Origin: Forficula auricularia
Taxonomy: Eukaryota > Arthropoda > Insecta > Dermaptera > Forficulidae
DNA length: 64,000 nt
Reading direction: 5' to 3'
Assembly (NCBI GenBank): GCA_024734495.1
Contig: JALMQS010000099.1
Span: 94,971,388 to 95,035,387 of the forward strand
The position numbers and the translations under genes were made by a program. The notes beneath the pieces were generated by a model, which was not told the DNA's origin, ran no database searches, and saw only the letters and a program-made list of their open reading frames with translations. Position 1 is the stretch's first letter, and every line of letters begins with the position of its first letter. This document shows positions 37,169 through 49,818 of this stretch, one piece after another.

Positions 37169-38694
37169 ATACAAATTTAATTACAAATTAATAAGCATCA
37201 ATACAAATACAATTGTAACAAATTAATAAATAATTTTAAAAAATGTATACCCATTAACAAATAATATGACCATAGATTTCCACCAAGAGACAAAAAGTAA
37301 TTTAAAAATTTCACGCAAAAACCCGAGCAAAGGACGCACTAGCCATCTCGGCATTTCCCATAAGTTGTTACGGAAACCTAGTCAAAACCTTAACAAGGAT
37401 AGTATGACCCAAAAAGGATAGGATAGATGCTCTTTGTAATGATCTCTCTTCCTTAGTTAATCTCTGCTTTTTAAAACTAGATAAAATTTTTTACTTCTCT
37501 AGGACTTGACAAAATTTATAATTTATAATTGACTTAATCGTATCATCAAATGAGTTCAAAAACTTGTATTCACCTTTCCATCGTGTCATTAATTAGATTT
37601 AATTATTATTATTATAATTGTTTTATTATTATTAAAAAACATAGGGGTCAAGTGCTTGTGGGGCACTTAAATGACAGATTATGCATTTTTTGATCTTATA
37701 GGAATTAAAATAATTTTCTTCGAATGTACTCAATTTTAGCTACTTTAACAATTTTTACAGATTTTGAATCGAAGAATTTCAAAATTAGGGGACTTTGCCA
37801 ATGGTGAGAAGTCTCATATCGCACGATTGGAACATCAAAATGAAAATTATAAGATGTTTGATAGAATTTTAAAACATCAATTTAATGTATCTTTACTCGG
37901 AGCGTGTTGCATTAGTCATTTCTTTATTGCTTTCATTTCACTGGGGAGACCATGTGGAATATTGTTAGCTGTGACTTCTTTCTATTCATTTAACTACTAT
38001 GACTATGGTACTCAAGAATAAATAATACTATTTCTGGCACTAGAATGAAGTTTGCCAATCAAGTCAAACAAAGATATTAAATTAAACAACAAATTATGTT
38101 TACAAAGAAGCTAGGTTTTGTTACATAATTGACATTTCGCGAGTGCTAAGAATGAACATTTTTAGTAACTGACATTTAATTTATAAATATAGTTAGAGTC
38201 CAAACAGGTTTTTGTAAAGGTAATTCTTTAATGGCCTATGTTAAAAGTAGATTAAGTTAATTTGCATGATGTGATGCAGACTTAAAAAATAAATATGTTC
38301 TTTCAAAGAACCTACTCTCAATCTCATTAAAGAATTATAATATCTGGCTTTGTTTATTAACACGAATACTTTTGAAACGTCTGATCTCTCGAAGATCATC
38401 CAGCTCCGCAGTAACGACAAGATATTTATTTGTAAATTTAATTTAATTTTTCGAAATATCTCAAAACAGCTTATTAAAAATAATAGAGCTAAATTAAGGG
38501 CGTTAAGGCCTACAGCAAACATTGAAAAAAAGATAATTTAAGAGAAATTAATCAATTTGTCTCAATGTCCATGTATTCGTGTGTTAACACATTTAATTGT
38601 GAGTAGTCCAAATTTATTTGTTCCTACTCAAAACTCAACTTCAAAAAACAATTAAATGAAACTTCATATTTAGTTATTTTATATTTAGACCATT

Positions 38695-38859
38695 TGGGAG
38701 TCGGCTTTCGGCGGGCATCTTGCTGGCCAGTGGGCTTTGCCCCCCTGGACTCCCCAATAGGTTTTAAAATAATTTTTTTGTCATGAACTATTAGTGGGTT
38801 TTAAAATTAAAAAAATCGAGTCAGTGTCGCCTCGGAAGCCGATTATAATAAGTAATAGA
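38695..38859 (-). mobile_element. Helitron-like non-autonomous element, copy 1
   Basis: On the - strand the 5' side reads TCTATTACTTATTATAATCGG. The shared body block AACCCACTAATAGTTCATGA is present, and the 3' side carries CCGCCGAAAG from the terminal hairpin. The extreme 3' end (CTAG-like) is damaged. Orientation and body match copies at 41252-41427 and 62122-62612. Confidence 0.55.
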
Positions 38860-39305
38860 TATAGATAAGTAGCTGAATAGAATTTAATTTAAATAATTAT
38901 GTTAGAACCTTTTTCTCTCTATCCATTTTTATAACTTCTTCGTGACTTATGCCTCCCACGTCCCACTCCAAAATCATTTAGCTAAAACTATATGGAATAC
39001 CATATATATTAAAATTTACGTACATTTAACTGAAAATATCTCATACAATTTTTAACGTTAATTTTAAAATAAATATGATTTAATAGACATTTTGCCTCTC
39101 CCTTCACTTAGGAATAATTTCTGAATACGTATCTGCAAGCATCAATTTATTGAAATCAAATGAATAATTTCACACTAAAGTTTTATGTACTAAAAATAAA
39201 AGATTTTCTAATATTTAGCTCGACATTGGCGTAGTTAGGGAGTTTTCCTAGAGGGCAGCCGGACAGTTGATTAGCCACCACAAGGTTTCAATTTCGGTAA
39301 TCCGA

Positions 39306-39808
39306 TTTTTTTTTTTTTTTTTTAATGCAATCGAATGCAAGAAGGGGCGCACCAATAAAGATCCAGCCCCTATGGATCTCGCAAGACACTTGCATTACCG
39401 AAGAGAAGGGAAAGTTGATTAAGTGAGAGGGTGGAGACGTAGGTGTTTATGCACTCGGATTTTGAAGGTTTGAAGATTATACGTGCTGGGGAAGATGGAG
39501 GCTGGGAGAGAATTCCAGTTCCTTGAAGTAATGGGGATATACGCATTGGCGAATGAAGTGGTCCGGCACTTTTTTAATTTGAGCGCAAAAGAGTGCTGGG
39601 AGTCGGCAAAACGCTTGCTACGCGCAAAGCATACTTTGGGGGAAGTTACTGATTTGATCTCATCAGAGCACCTGCCGTGATAGTATCTATAGAAAAGGGA
39701 AAGGGCAGAGACATTTCTTCGATGAGCTAGCAAGTCGAGGGAGACGGTGAGGGTAGTAGAATCGTCAATTAGCCTGACGGCTCGTTTCTGAATTGGATCC
39801 AGAGTAGC
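39306..39808 (-). mobile_element. 5'-truncated Jockey-type LINE inserted into MITE M1
   Basis: On the - strand it ends with a poly(A) tail (the T-run 39306-39323 on +). Its 5' end is at about 39808, next to the resumed MITE sequence. GAT on both sides is a possible short target duplication. Two further relatives of the 3' end lie at 232-425 and 48234-48434, so the family is moderately repeated here. Confidence 0.8.
39419..39808 (-). pseudogene. C-terminal fragment of LINE reverse transcriptase protein
   Basis: The - strand frame runs from the truncated 5' end (LDPIQKRAVRLI) through LDLLAHRRNVSALSLFYRYY to RNWNSLPASIF and STYNLQTFKIRVHKHL, then stops. The Q-K-R-A-V-R-L-I, L-A-H-R-R, L-S-L-F-Y-R-Y-Y and W-N-S-L-P series is the classic C-terminal end of reverse transcriptases of Jockey/CR1-group non-LTR retrotransposons. 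About 130 residues survive with no stop. The catalytic FxDD box and endonuclease are absent because of 5' truncation. It is therefore a dead copy of fairly recent age. Confidence 0.85.
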
Positions 39809-41251
39809 AGATTAGAGATCAACTAACTTTTTAGCAGAATTGACAAATTTTGGAAGTAACGAAATAATTAAATCAGAAATACATAAGAGTTTCGATTTTT
39901 CTAGAGGGGGAGGGGGCAATGAGTTTTGTAGGGGGCACCGCCACTCCCCCTACTCCTATACTTCTCGAGGTCATTAAAAATAAACCAACAAATGCAATGA
40001 CCAATTCATTCATCCCTAAGTCATCTAAATTGGTTCCCGAGTAGTGGAATTTTCAAATTTTCTAGAGCTTACTCCACAAGTACCTTCAACTCTGACCTAA
40101 ACCTTGAACCTCCAACCGCTTCTTTCAAGTTTGCGAGAGTCATTCTTGACTTAAAGGCTTTCCACCCGCTTATTCTTCAACTTTCTTTCACCCTTAATAT
40201 AAAACATTTCTTAATTAACTCAAATATATAAATTAAAATTAAAAATGAATGATTTAAAATCCATGAAACTTTCTTTCCAACTATTTTTTTCTTTTTATTT
40301 ACTAAATTTAAAAGAGATATTCCGTTGTTTTTATTTGAAAGTTGACTTTTCTTTTATTTAAATGCCTTTTTTTATCTTATCCAGAAAGAATAATAAGAAT
40401 TATTATAAAATTCTCAGATATAAATTCTTACGATTAAAATCTGAATTTCTATACTTTTGTTCTCAATTCTTTCCCTTCCCTCTTATAATCGTTTTAATTT
40501 CTACTAATTTTTTAAACAATTAAACATACACCTATTAAATACTTATTTTATTGCATTTACTATTTATTACTCTAAAATCTGAAGTTTAATTAGCTAATAT
40601 GAAATTTTTCATTTCAAACTATTATTTCAATTAAATCATTAATTAATGTATAAATACATTTCTATAATGGTGAGAATTTATTAAGCATCTATTGTTTGTC
40701 CATCTGTTTCCTACTAATGCAACTTTGATCAATTTTTGTAAATTAATACAAGCTTAAACATGTGCGTTTGCATAACTTTTTTCAATATAATCAATTTTCA
40801 ATAAAAACAATAAAATATATGTGAAAAAGTCACTAGATTAATAAATCAAATGTAATATATGGGAAAAAGCCCACATTAAGGACTCTAGATCTGTATAGTT
40901 CCTAAGCTATCATTATGCCATTACAATTTATGGTATTGAGATAGTTCCCCAATGTAAAATTAAAGGATATTATTAAAAGTCTTTATTTATATAGATCTAT
41001 TATACTATATATAGTATATTATTATTATTATACTAATATAATTATTTTTCTTTCTTATTTTGATTCTACCCTTTAATTTTCTTATGAGTTTTTAACTTTC
41101 TCAATTCTCTTTGCAATATTTAGAAATTTTAAAACTTTGAATTTATTTTATTTTAAATCTCAAACATAAAATGTTTCCGAAAAATAAAATATTTTCATTT
41201 GGAATCATCATATCTTATAATATCTTACATAATCAAGTATCTATCTATTTA

Positions 41252-41427
41252 TCTATACTTATTGTAATCGGAGATGTGAAACGACGGCGGCGTGATTTTT
41301 TAACTTTAAAACCCACTTATAGTTCATGACAAATAAAATTTATTAAAATTAGGAAATTTAAATTATTATTTTAAAGCCCACAGCGGAGTTCAGGGGGACT
41401 TTGGCCGAAGGCGGGCTTCGCAGCTGG
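41252..41427 (+). mobile_element. Helitron-like non-autonomous element, copy 2
   Basis: It begins A/TCTATACTTATTGTAATCGG and ends with the hairpin CGAAGGCGGGCTTCG, then CAGCTGG/T. A 5' TC, a 3' short hairpin about a dozen bases before CTRR, and insertion between A and T are the hallmarks of Helitrons. No rep/helicase coding is present (176 bp). The internal AACCCACTTATAGTTCATGAC block is shared with the other copies. Confidence 0.65.
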
Positions 41428-41429
41428 TA

Positions 41430-44400
41430 TAGATATTAAAGTCTTTACTGGCTTAAGGCACCCACCTGCCTCTATATGATTATATCTCGCATGCGAACGA
41501 ACTCTTTCACTTTTCTAAAATTTCAGCATCCAGAACCTTCATTAAGAAACAATAAGAAAACCATTTTACGAAACTAAAGTTGAATTTTTGAAAAAACAAT
41601 TATTTATACTTTATTGACTTCATAATTGAATTTGTTTAAAAGTTTATGGATTTCTATTTTGATTAAATGCTTTCAAAAATATCTATTTTGATGATTTTTG
41701 ACGTCATTGAATTTTTTAACATCAGAAACCAAAATTACATAAATTTCTAATCTCACCTATAAAATTTTGTTTAGTATAATAGTCGAATTAGAATCATTTA
41801 TGATAATTTTTGAGAATCTCTTGATATCTTTGTTCTCTCTGAAAGTTCAGCTAACCAGGGTGTGGTTTGAACTGATTACTGACCTTGTCCGTATGATCTC
41901 GACGTAAACGACGATAACCTTCGGCGCTCCTTATACTCGTATCAGAAAACCAGGTCCAATTCCACCTACACTAAATCATTAAAATTTCGAACAGGCTGGA
42001 AAGGGCAAAGGCCTCGACCGCAAATAAATTAACTCTTTTAGATCTAACCTAAACTCTAATTCGATATCCATTGTCTTTTAAGTACTAATTAGTCATTTTT
42101 TGGGGTAAAAATAAAATATTTAATTATAGGCTCTATCTATCTAATTTATATAAAATTAAGTTTTTGTCTGTACATTGCTCAAAATCCCTCCAAATTTTGG
42201 ATGTACATTGTACACGTTATGAACGCAAAGTTATGTAAAAAAACACCTTCAACAAAATTCCTGTCTGTCTGTCTGTTTTCTGTCTGTCCGAGAAAGTTTT
42301 GTTCGGAATTGGCAAACAAACGGCTGGTGGTATTTTTCATGAGATTTCCTATTTGAATCAGATATATTTTTCAACTTAAAAATTATTGTAATAAAACATT
42401 TTGATAATTTGAGTCTAAAAGGGGTTTGGGTGGGGGTCACTAATGGAAATTATCAAATAGTTCTGCTCCTGAACTATCAACGCTACGGCAAATTCCTTTA
42501 GAAGGAAAGTTCTAGATGATGTGATTCCTGACAATTTTCGTTGAAACTTTTTTCAAATTGGGTAATCAGCAGAGGAGATAATTTACAACAATTGATATTA
42601 ATTTCCAAGGTAACAAGATTTGTTGATATTATAAATCAAAATATTTATATACCAAACGATATCTAATATTCACCCACAGCGGATAATTTAATACGTTATT
42701 CAAGAACATTACTTATAAATAACAGCTTTTTTACTTCTAATTATTATTATTTATCTATACCTGTGTGCATGTTGAGCATGTATGAAATATACAAAATAAA
42801 ATAGAAATCTAAAATAATTTTACTTATAATAATAACCTCAAAGGTGCATAATTTTTATTTTTAATATTTCCATATACAAACGGTTTAGTATCCAGAAGTA
42901 AACTTGGCCTTAGAGTCATAGCCCCCGCATGAAATTTCGGTCTCCTTATTATGGAAGAGGTATGTGTTTTTTATGAAGTGGAAAAAGTTGGCAGAATTGG
43001 TTTTATTTTTTGTTATTTCGCCAATTGAAATGGAATTGTTCTGTTATTTTAATGAAAAAAAAATATGGTGCCTGGAGAAAGTCTTAAAAATAAAAAATAA
43101 ACTAAACTACAATCACATACATTTTTACTTTCCAATTATACTAAATTAAATAAAATTAAAAAAAATTAATATTAGGTAAACATTAATTTTTACAGTTATA
43201 AAATATTTTTCAGTTTTTTTTTCTAACATACCCCCATAAAAGAATGTCTCTGAATGTCCTGGAGATGCAAATATATATATCTCAAAAGAAATGCCGGAAA
43301 AACGTGAGGTCGACTGCTTCGAAAATTAAGAACTTTGCCTTCTGAGTACCTCTTGAGTTTTAAAAGGGGTCATGGCTCTCGGGTTAGTTTTATCGTATAG
43401 ATAGTGTTTAGAAGAGAAGCTATTGGAAATTTAAAATTACTTGAGCCCATTAGATTAAAGAAGAAATCTGAAATTAGGTTAGTTCTTGTATAGATTGCTT
43501 TCTTAGAAAAAGTCTACTGTTAGCTTGTTTATATACGTTCCAAACCCAGTTATTGTTTCGTGCATCCCTCTGGGGTTGATTTAAGAAGCCTAAATGTAAA
43601 ACACTATTTCCCCTTTAATCTCCAAGAAATGAAACGGCTATATCCTTTAAGAACAGACACTTCAAATACAAAGAATTAGTCATTTCGTAATCAAAATAAT
43701 GTCTCATACCTTAGACCTAACAAGATTATTATACTTTTTTTGGAATTCTGAAACTTCAATATAATTTACAATCAGTTGATTCATTTTTCATTGCCGCTCC
43801 CAAACCAGTTTTTTTCTTTCTCAAGATTTCTCACAGTTCAGTTCTGAATGAAAAGACAGTCAATGAAGGACCAACTTCCTGTGGGTGCGTCTAGTCCATG
43901 ATCAAATGTCAAGACCAATTCGGGTCCAGTTCAATTAATTGAATCTTTAATAATAATGATTCTTTTCTTAAATTTACTTCCAGATAAATAATTTACAAGG
44001 CTCCCTAGCCAATTAGTAAACGGAAATATTTACGATTAGCTGATTCACGTTTAAATACTAGGTTATAATTTATTAGTATTAAATATCTATAATTTTAGAA
44101 AAATGATGTTCTTTCAATATAAGATCAAATGAAAAAAGATTTTGAATGATTTATTTGCAAAATTGAATTTAATAATCTATCTTTTCCAGTAAAATACAGT
44201 AGGTACTACAAAAAACTTAAAATAAGTGTTTTTCAAACTTGTGAACATTTATCTTAATGTGATTGTATTGTTTTTATTTATGAGCCATCGCTATTTTTAT
44301 TTTATTTTGCCAGCCCTTTTAATATGAATGCATTTCTTTCCCTCTAAGCATTTATTGTTATCAAAGATAAGAGTAAATAAATATTTTATTTAATATGGAT

Positions 44401-44470
44401 TTACTATGAGTTAAGGATACTGGGTCACTTATTTCACATTAAAATTAAAAAATTAAAAGATATAAAATTA
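41430..44470. other. Gene-free stretch
   Basis: No gene can be supported. 42130-42310 has an A/TCTATCTAT..AAGTTTTTGTCTGT opening and a (CTGT)n run resembling interspersed repeats of arthropods, but its ends are unclear. 41830-42020 is less A+T-rich than its surroundings and was not recognised. Confidence 0.45.
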
Positions 44471-44478
44471 TAGATAAA

Positions 44479-44698
44479 AGTCCCCTACAAAACTCATTGC
44501 CCCTCTATAAAAATCGAAAGTCCATTATTACGAGACATCACTTATGTAATTCTCATTAAATTATTTCGTTACTTTCAAAATTTGCCAATCCCACTAAAAA
44601 GTTAGTTGATCTCTGCTCGGATTATCGAAATTGAAACTTTGTGGTGGCTAATCAGCTGGCCGGCTGCCCCCCTTTAGGAAAATTCCCTAACTACCCAA
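44479..44698 (-). mobile_element. MITE M1, copy 4
   Basis: This is the inverse of copies 1 and 3. On + it reads CCCCTACAAAACTCATTG .. AAAGTTAGTTGATCTCTG .. GGCCGGCTGCCCCCC and ends CCTAACTACCCA. No coding content. Confidence 0.75.
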
Positions 44699-46257
44699 AT
44701 GTGTATATTCAATATATTGTCCATATTGTTTATTTTTAATAATTGTATTAATAGTTAAGTTTAGTTTAAGCATATGATTGCGTGAAGTAATGTATCTTAT
44801 TATCGAAATTGTATTATAGTATAGTGTTTGACTTTTTGTATCTCTCCTCTATGAATGAATGAAATGATATATATATTTTTACCAAAGGATAAATGAACGA
44901 ATACTTGATGAGTTGGAGTGTATTGGGGTATTATTGATGTTAAAGTAGTATGTCATATTATGTAGCTACATATTCTGTTTTTATTGAAATATTCGTTTGT
45001 ATTATTGTTGTTTTTGCTGATGTTATTGTTTAGAGATATAACCACGTCTAATAACGTATCTTGTTCAAAAAGATACCAGTTGTAATCCAAATGTTTCTTC
45101 TGTATGTTCTGCTCTAAGAGGCAAGACGCCTCATTAAGTGAATAAAATAAATAAATAAATAGTAATAATAATAATGAACTGTTCAAAGATGAGGAACTCG
45201 TTATAGAAATAACTAAATTTGGAAATTGAATAATGGTGCAAATTCTACCCCATCGTTATCCCGGCGAAAGGCGTTATCTCAAATAATATCAAGAGAACAT
45301 TCGAGGATCTTGCACTAACGAACAGCCTAATACGAATAGAGCTATCTATCATATTACAAACACACATCGTATGCAAGTTCCTCAACAAATAAACACTGAA
45401 AACGTCATGTGGACCAGGATCAACTTACTCTTCTCATCGACCGAGCCTAATCCCATTCCATCTAAGGAATAGGTGAAATTTTTCCAGCAGCAATGCTGAG
45501 AAAGCACAATAAAATCAAATAATAATAAAAGAATTTTTAATATTTTAATACCTAAAGCATAAACAAATTAATCTTATAATTAAAATAATTTTTCAGATAG
45601 AAATGTATATTGTAAAATTTGAATCTGATGTTCTTTGAAGTTTGTAGAAAAAATGTATAATAGATTGATATTCATGAGAAAAATATGTTCGAGACACTTG
45701 TATGATTTGGAGAATGACCCAACCGCAGCAGGTGAATAATTATTGTTGTTTATAAACAAATCCCTCATTACAAACATCTTAAATCAGTTACATTGGTAGC
45801 TATAATAAAATGGTGTAATTTTTTAATTATTGAAATTTCATTTAAAAAAGGCTTGGCTATATTATCTGAGTGTGAAAATTGCATATCGTAATACTAAGGA
45901 TTAGGTACAATTTTTTCCACTAGGGTAATATTCATTCCACGCATCATTGAACAAGTGGGATACGTTTTCTGTGAGTGGACAGAATCACAGTTTTCTCTAA
46001 TGCCATAAATGTGTTAGCTATTTCTCTATGTATTTTTTAATTTTACGAAAATATTTTGATTTGCGAGGATTTCTTATTACAGAAAAAGTATAGGTATTAT
46101 TTCCAATGACTCTTTGTGACTATAAACATTCTATTAACTGTATGTATAAGTGAATGTCTAAAGAAATAAATTATTAACTGTATTCTCAAGGTGAAATCTA
46201 AGAATTGCTCATTTTTTTACATTTACTCTACTTTACACGTGACATAGTATTCGCTCA

Positions 46258-46490
46258 TGACAACGGCCTTGGCATGTTGAAATAATCCAAATCTATAAGA
46301 TTATTATCTATCTATTATCTCGGAAGTTAAACAACCTGTAGCGCCGTGAGTTACTGTTTGGATGATCCTGGATGCTAATGACAAATTTACAGCTGTAACA
46401 AACCCATTTGTGCTTACATCTCCCTCAGAAACCTATCCAAAATGTGTTCTGGTGGGTGGATGCCCAAAAATATTTATTTATTTTGAAAAT
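46258..46490 (+). mobile_element. 5S rRNA-derived SINE or 5S pseudogene
   Basis: GACAACGGCCTTGGCATGTTG followed by TCTCGGAAGTTAAACAACC, then GAGTTACTGTTTGGATGATCC, parallels in order the 5' third, the middle and the box-C region of eukaryotic 5S rRNA (which has GAAGTTAAGCAAC and GTACTTGGATGGGTGACC). A short A/T insertion lies between the first two blocks. After the 5S-like head an unrelated body and an A+T-rich tail follow to about 46490. That structure suits a 5S-headed SINE better than a plain pseudogene. Target duplications were not found. Confidence 0.6.
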
Positions 46491-47465
46491 ATTCATAATT
46501 TTACAAAATAAATTAAAATAAAAATATTGAAAAAAAAAAAATCAATAAAAATATTTGATATTTGATTTCCTTAGTGTAGACTAAATAATTTCAGGGGGGG
46601 CGCATTGCATCCCTGGTATAGTAGGCATAGGGAACTACAAAATTATTTATTCACTAAAATCTAACGGCTATATTGCCATTCATTATTGTCAGAAGCTACT
46701 TAAAGAGCGGAAAATTATTTTCTATGACTTTTGAAACTGAAATTTTCGAAGATTGTATTTCTACCCACTTTCAACCCCCCTGCAACTCAGAACCCATTTG
46801 AGATACAGAGCTGAAATTATACACATGTAATTATATGTAATTATATGTAATCCATATTGAAGAGATTACCAAATTTCAATAATATGATTAAATAGATTCT
46901 GACATATTATAGTCTTAAGAAAATGGCTAATTCTGGCCTCACCACTTACGAACTAACTAACAGTTCATCAAAACCTATCGGGTACTTCTAATAATTCCAG
47001 CATCATGAATTTTCGCATGCTGATAGAATTTGGGACACAAATAAAATTTCCAAAAACCCAAACTTTCTCTCTTTCAACCCATAAAGTGAAGGTCTGAATG
47101 TAGGGTAAATTTGCATCTGTGATTGCATATGGTATGAAATGAAACTAAGATGCAAAAATTTTGCATAATGGTAGATTTTGAGGTAATAATAAAGGAAAAA
47201 TACGAAAAATCCAGACAGTGAAGGGGTTAAGATTGTAGGGAAAATTTTCATCATTTTTAATTAAATATGTAATGACCATAGGATATTAAGATAAAATTTG
47301 GCGATTTTGTAGAGTTTGGGGGATTAATAAAAGGGAAAATGAATAGCAAAAACTTTACTTTGCATAAAATGAAGAAGGGAAATTTATAGGGTGAATTAAC
47401 CCCACTCAAATAATAAATAAAAATAAAAACTTCATATTGGCTTATAGAGAGCTTCAAGAAGAGAA

Positions 47466-47916
47466 GCACCCAAAACACTTTGGTGAAAAAACAGTCCAAG
47501 TTCGAAAAATAGTGAAATCTGGCGAAGGAGCCAATTTAAATTCGGAAATAATAATTAAGGTGAGAAAATAGTACGTTTAATTAAAATGCATTCTTTTCCA
47601 TTTTGGATGACAATCTAGATTTGTGGATTGTAAATTTTTAATTTAAATTATTTTCATGAAACTTGGCTGTTACGCATTATGCCATGAGGGCAAACAACGA
47701 TATTCGTGACCAGCCAAGTTTCATGAAAATAATTTAAATTGAAAATTTACAATCCACAAATCTAGATTGTCATTCAAAATGGAAAGAACGAATTTTAGTT
47801 GAAAGTACTATTTTCTCATCTTAAATATTATTGCCAAATTTAACTTTGCTCCATCCTAGATTTCACTACTTTTTCGAACTTGGCCTGTTTTTTCACATAA
47901 GTGTTTTGGGAGGGAT
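47466..47916. mobile_element. Foldback repeat with ~200-bp arms
   Basis: ACCCAAAACACTT near 47468, AAGTTCGAAAAA and AGCCAAGTTTCATG-type blocks recur inversely to CTCCCAAAACACTTATG (inverse) at about 47899-47916. The inner arms (about 47557-47669 and 47713-47825) are nearly perfect; outer parts are more diverged. The spacer is about 45 bp around ACGCATTATGCC. Confidence 0.75.
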
Positions 47917-48233
47917 AAGTCTTAGGTAATGTAATTATTAATATTTAAACATTTAATTGGGGACTGACAGTTTTTACAACAAAGTAATTAATTTAATAGA
48001 ATAGCAAAATTTCAAATAAAGAAGAAATATTACTTGCAAGACATTCTCTAGGAAATAAATAGATTGAAAGCGTAAAAATTGTCTAAAACATTGAGCATGC
48101 CTGACGTTCAATAAAATTTGAAGAAAGTTCCGTAACGTGAATTTGAATATTTGCTATCATGATTTATCTATTAAAATCAATGAAGCACATAAGATGGAAT
48201 AAATTTCAAGCAAATTAACAAATCTTTGATTTT

Positions 48234-48434
48234 TTTAATGAAATTGAATGCAAGAAAGAGCGCACCAGGAAGATGCAGCCCCTATGGAACTCGAAAGACC
48301 CTTGCATTACTGAAGAGAAAGAGGAAATTAATCAATCAAAAGGGTGGAGGCGTAGGTGTTCGTTCATCCGGGTTTTGAAGTTTTGTAGATTATAATTATC
48401 GGGAAAGACGGAGGCCGGGAGAGAGTTTCAGTTA
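48234..48434 (-). mobile_element. Truncated LINE 3' end
   Basis: Aligns with the 3' end of the LINE at 39306-39808 (TTTTTTTAATG, GAATGCAAGAA, CGCACCA, GATGCAGCCCCTATGGA, GGGTGGAGGCGTAGGTGTT, GGAGGCCGGGAGAGA). It is shorter at its 5' end and carries frame breaks. Confidence 0.7.
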
Positions 48435-48919
48435 AGTAGATAAGACGATAAATATAGAAATCATTTTTTTTTTGTTTTTGACATCTTAAAGAAAAATTAA
48501 ATGATTGTTTTACAAGTAGATTTTTATTAATTTAGGTTTCATTTAATTAATTTTGATTCAACACGTGTAATATAATTTAATGATTATATAAAGAATGTTG
48601 GTATATGTCATGAAAGATATATGCCGTTAAGAAAAAGGGAAAGGAAAGTGTAAGATTCCAAAGATATATTCGTCGAATGATAATATTTGAAGATTTTGGA
48701 TAAGAATATTTTAAAATAATCTCTCTTTTCTCTTTTTAATTAAAGACAAATTTCATTTTCGTCAGATGCCAATTAAATCTTTCCTTAAAAAAGATAAATT
48801 ATATTCCTAATGATTATTACACAAAATATAGTTTCATTGATTTTTAAGTTTTGCTCTTTTCCAATGTTTTTAATGATTAATATTTATTTAGTATTCCTAG
48901 TTTTTTTTTCACTTTACTA

Positions 48920-49066
48920 TACCTCGGGGGCGCGTGACAGAAATAAGTGGCGCCTTACTGTAGACAGGGCCATATTACTACACGCCGATCGCGACGCCTC
49001 ATTTATTGAGGCATACGACTTAGAAGAAGAAGAATACCAAAGAAGTATTGTCATGCAGGGAGGGAA
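48920..49066 (+). pseudogene. Short coding relic, possibly a retroelement tail
   Basis: A less A+T-rich patch reads SGARDRNKWRLTVDRAIL and then an acidic stretch with EEEEY. The R-D-R-x-x-W phrase recalls the C-terminal tail found in some RTE-type retrotransposon proteins, but the match is short. The surrounding open frame (48810-49112) is otherwise A/T-driven. I cannot exclude an old exon of a host gene. Confidence 0.3.
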
Positions 49067-49528
49067 AATTTATTTTTTGTTAAAATGTCTAAAACGGCTA
49101 TTAAAAATATAAAGTATTTTAATTAATGAGAAAAAAAAAATTGAAATGAAATCAAGGCGTTAAGGTCTACAAGAAATAGTAGAAGTATCTTTTAGTGAAC
49201 ATCAAGAAATCAATTAATGACCATAAAATTTAAACAAATCGTGAAAGAATTAATACATTTTTAGCACCCCCACTACTTTTTGAATGGATATATTCTCAGA
49301 AAAAAATACATTTTTTTGTTTCTGATTATGAGTGTCCACTTGGGGCAATCATCTTTAAGCAACAGTTTTTATGGAAATGTAGTCTTTTGAAGAAATAATT
49401 GGGTTTTCTATAAAATAAAATTAATCTTAGACGAGCTACTAAAAATGATATCGCAAGCTACAGGCACCTCTCGAACGACAATTTAACGACCACTGATATA
49501 GACCAATTGAAATACATTATAATATTAA

Positions 49529-49818
49529 ATTAAAAGTTTCTTTTTACCGAGAAGAGCAGAATTTTTGTAAATTAATGGAGATAATAAAAGAGTGTTTCTG
49601 CTGGAAAACTGATTCTTTTTTTTAAATTTATTTATAACGAGATTTTAATTTCTAAGGCTTTCCCCTCTTCATCAGTCTATTACAATTCCTGTGAATCAAT
49701 TGTAATAGACTGATGAAGAAGGCAAAACCCTCTAAACTAATGTCTCGTTATAAATAAATAAAAAAAATATATTTTTCCAGTAGAAGACACACTCTTTTAT
49801 GGTCTCCTTTAATATTAT
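49529..49818. mobile_element. Foldback element, family F1, copy 2, with hammerhead-like core
   Basis: The outer arms match those at 12308-12487 (AATGGAGATAATAAAAGAGTG and the inverse CACTCTTTTATGGTCTCC). The inner arms carry TAATAGACTGATGAAG and the inverse. On + the core reads CTGATGA (49710-49716), a degenerate stem, then TAAAC, a TAAT loop and GTC (49742-49744). The G that should precede AAA is mutated, so this copy is probably inactive. On - a second copy keeps AGAAAT but with a decayed stem. Confidence 0.7.

Larger units (their letters stand above)
39227..39958 (+). mobile_element. MITE M1, copy 3, split by a LINE
   Basis: The left part (39227-39305) starts TGGCGTAGTTAGGGAG and the right part (39809-39958) resumes GATTAGAGATCAACTAAC and reaches the degenerate right end. 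Between them lies the truncated LINE at 39306-39808. The two parts join without gap relative to the copy at 15035-15287. Confidence 0.75.

Noticed and set aside
37764..38021. 85-codon + frame preceded by a TTTTTACAG acceptor-like sequence
   Set aside because: No ATG at its start, no recognisable domain and no donor; left unassigned.
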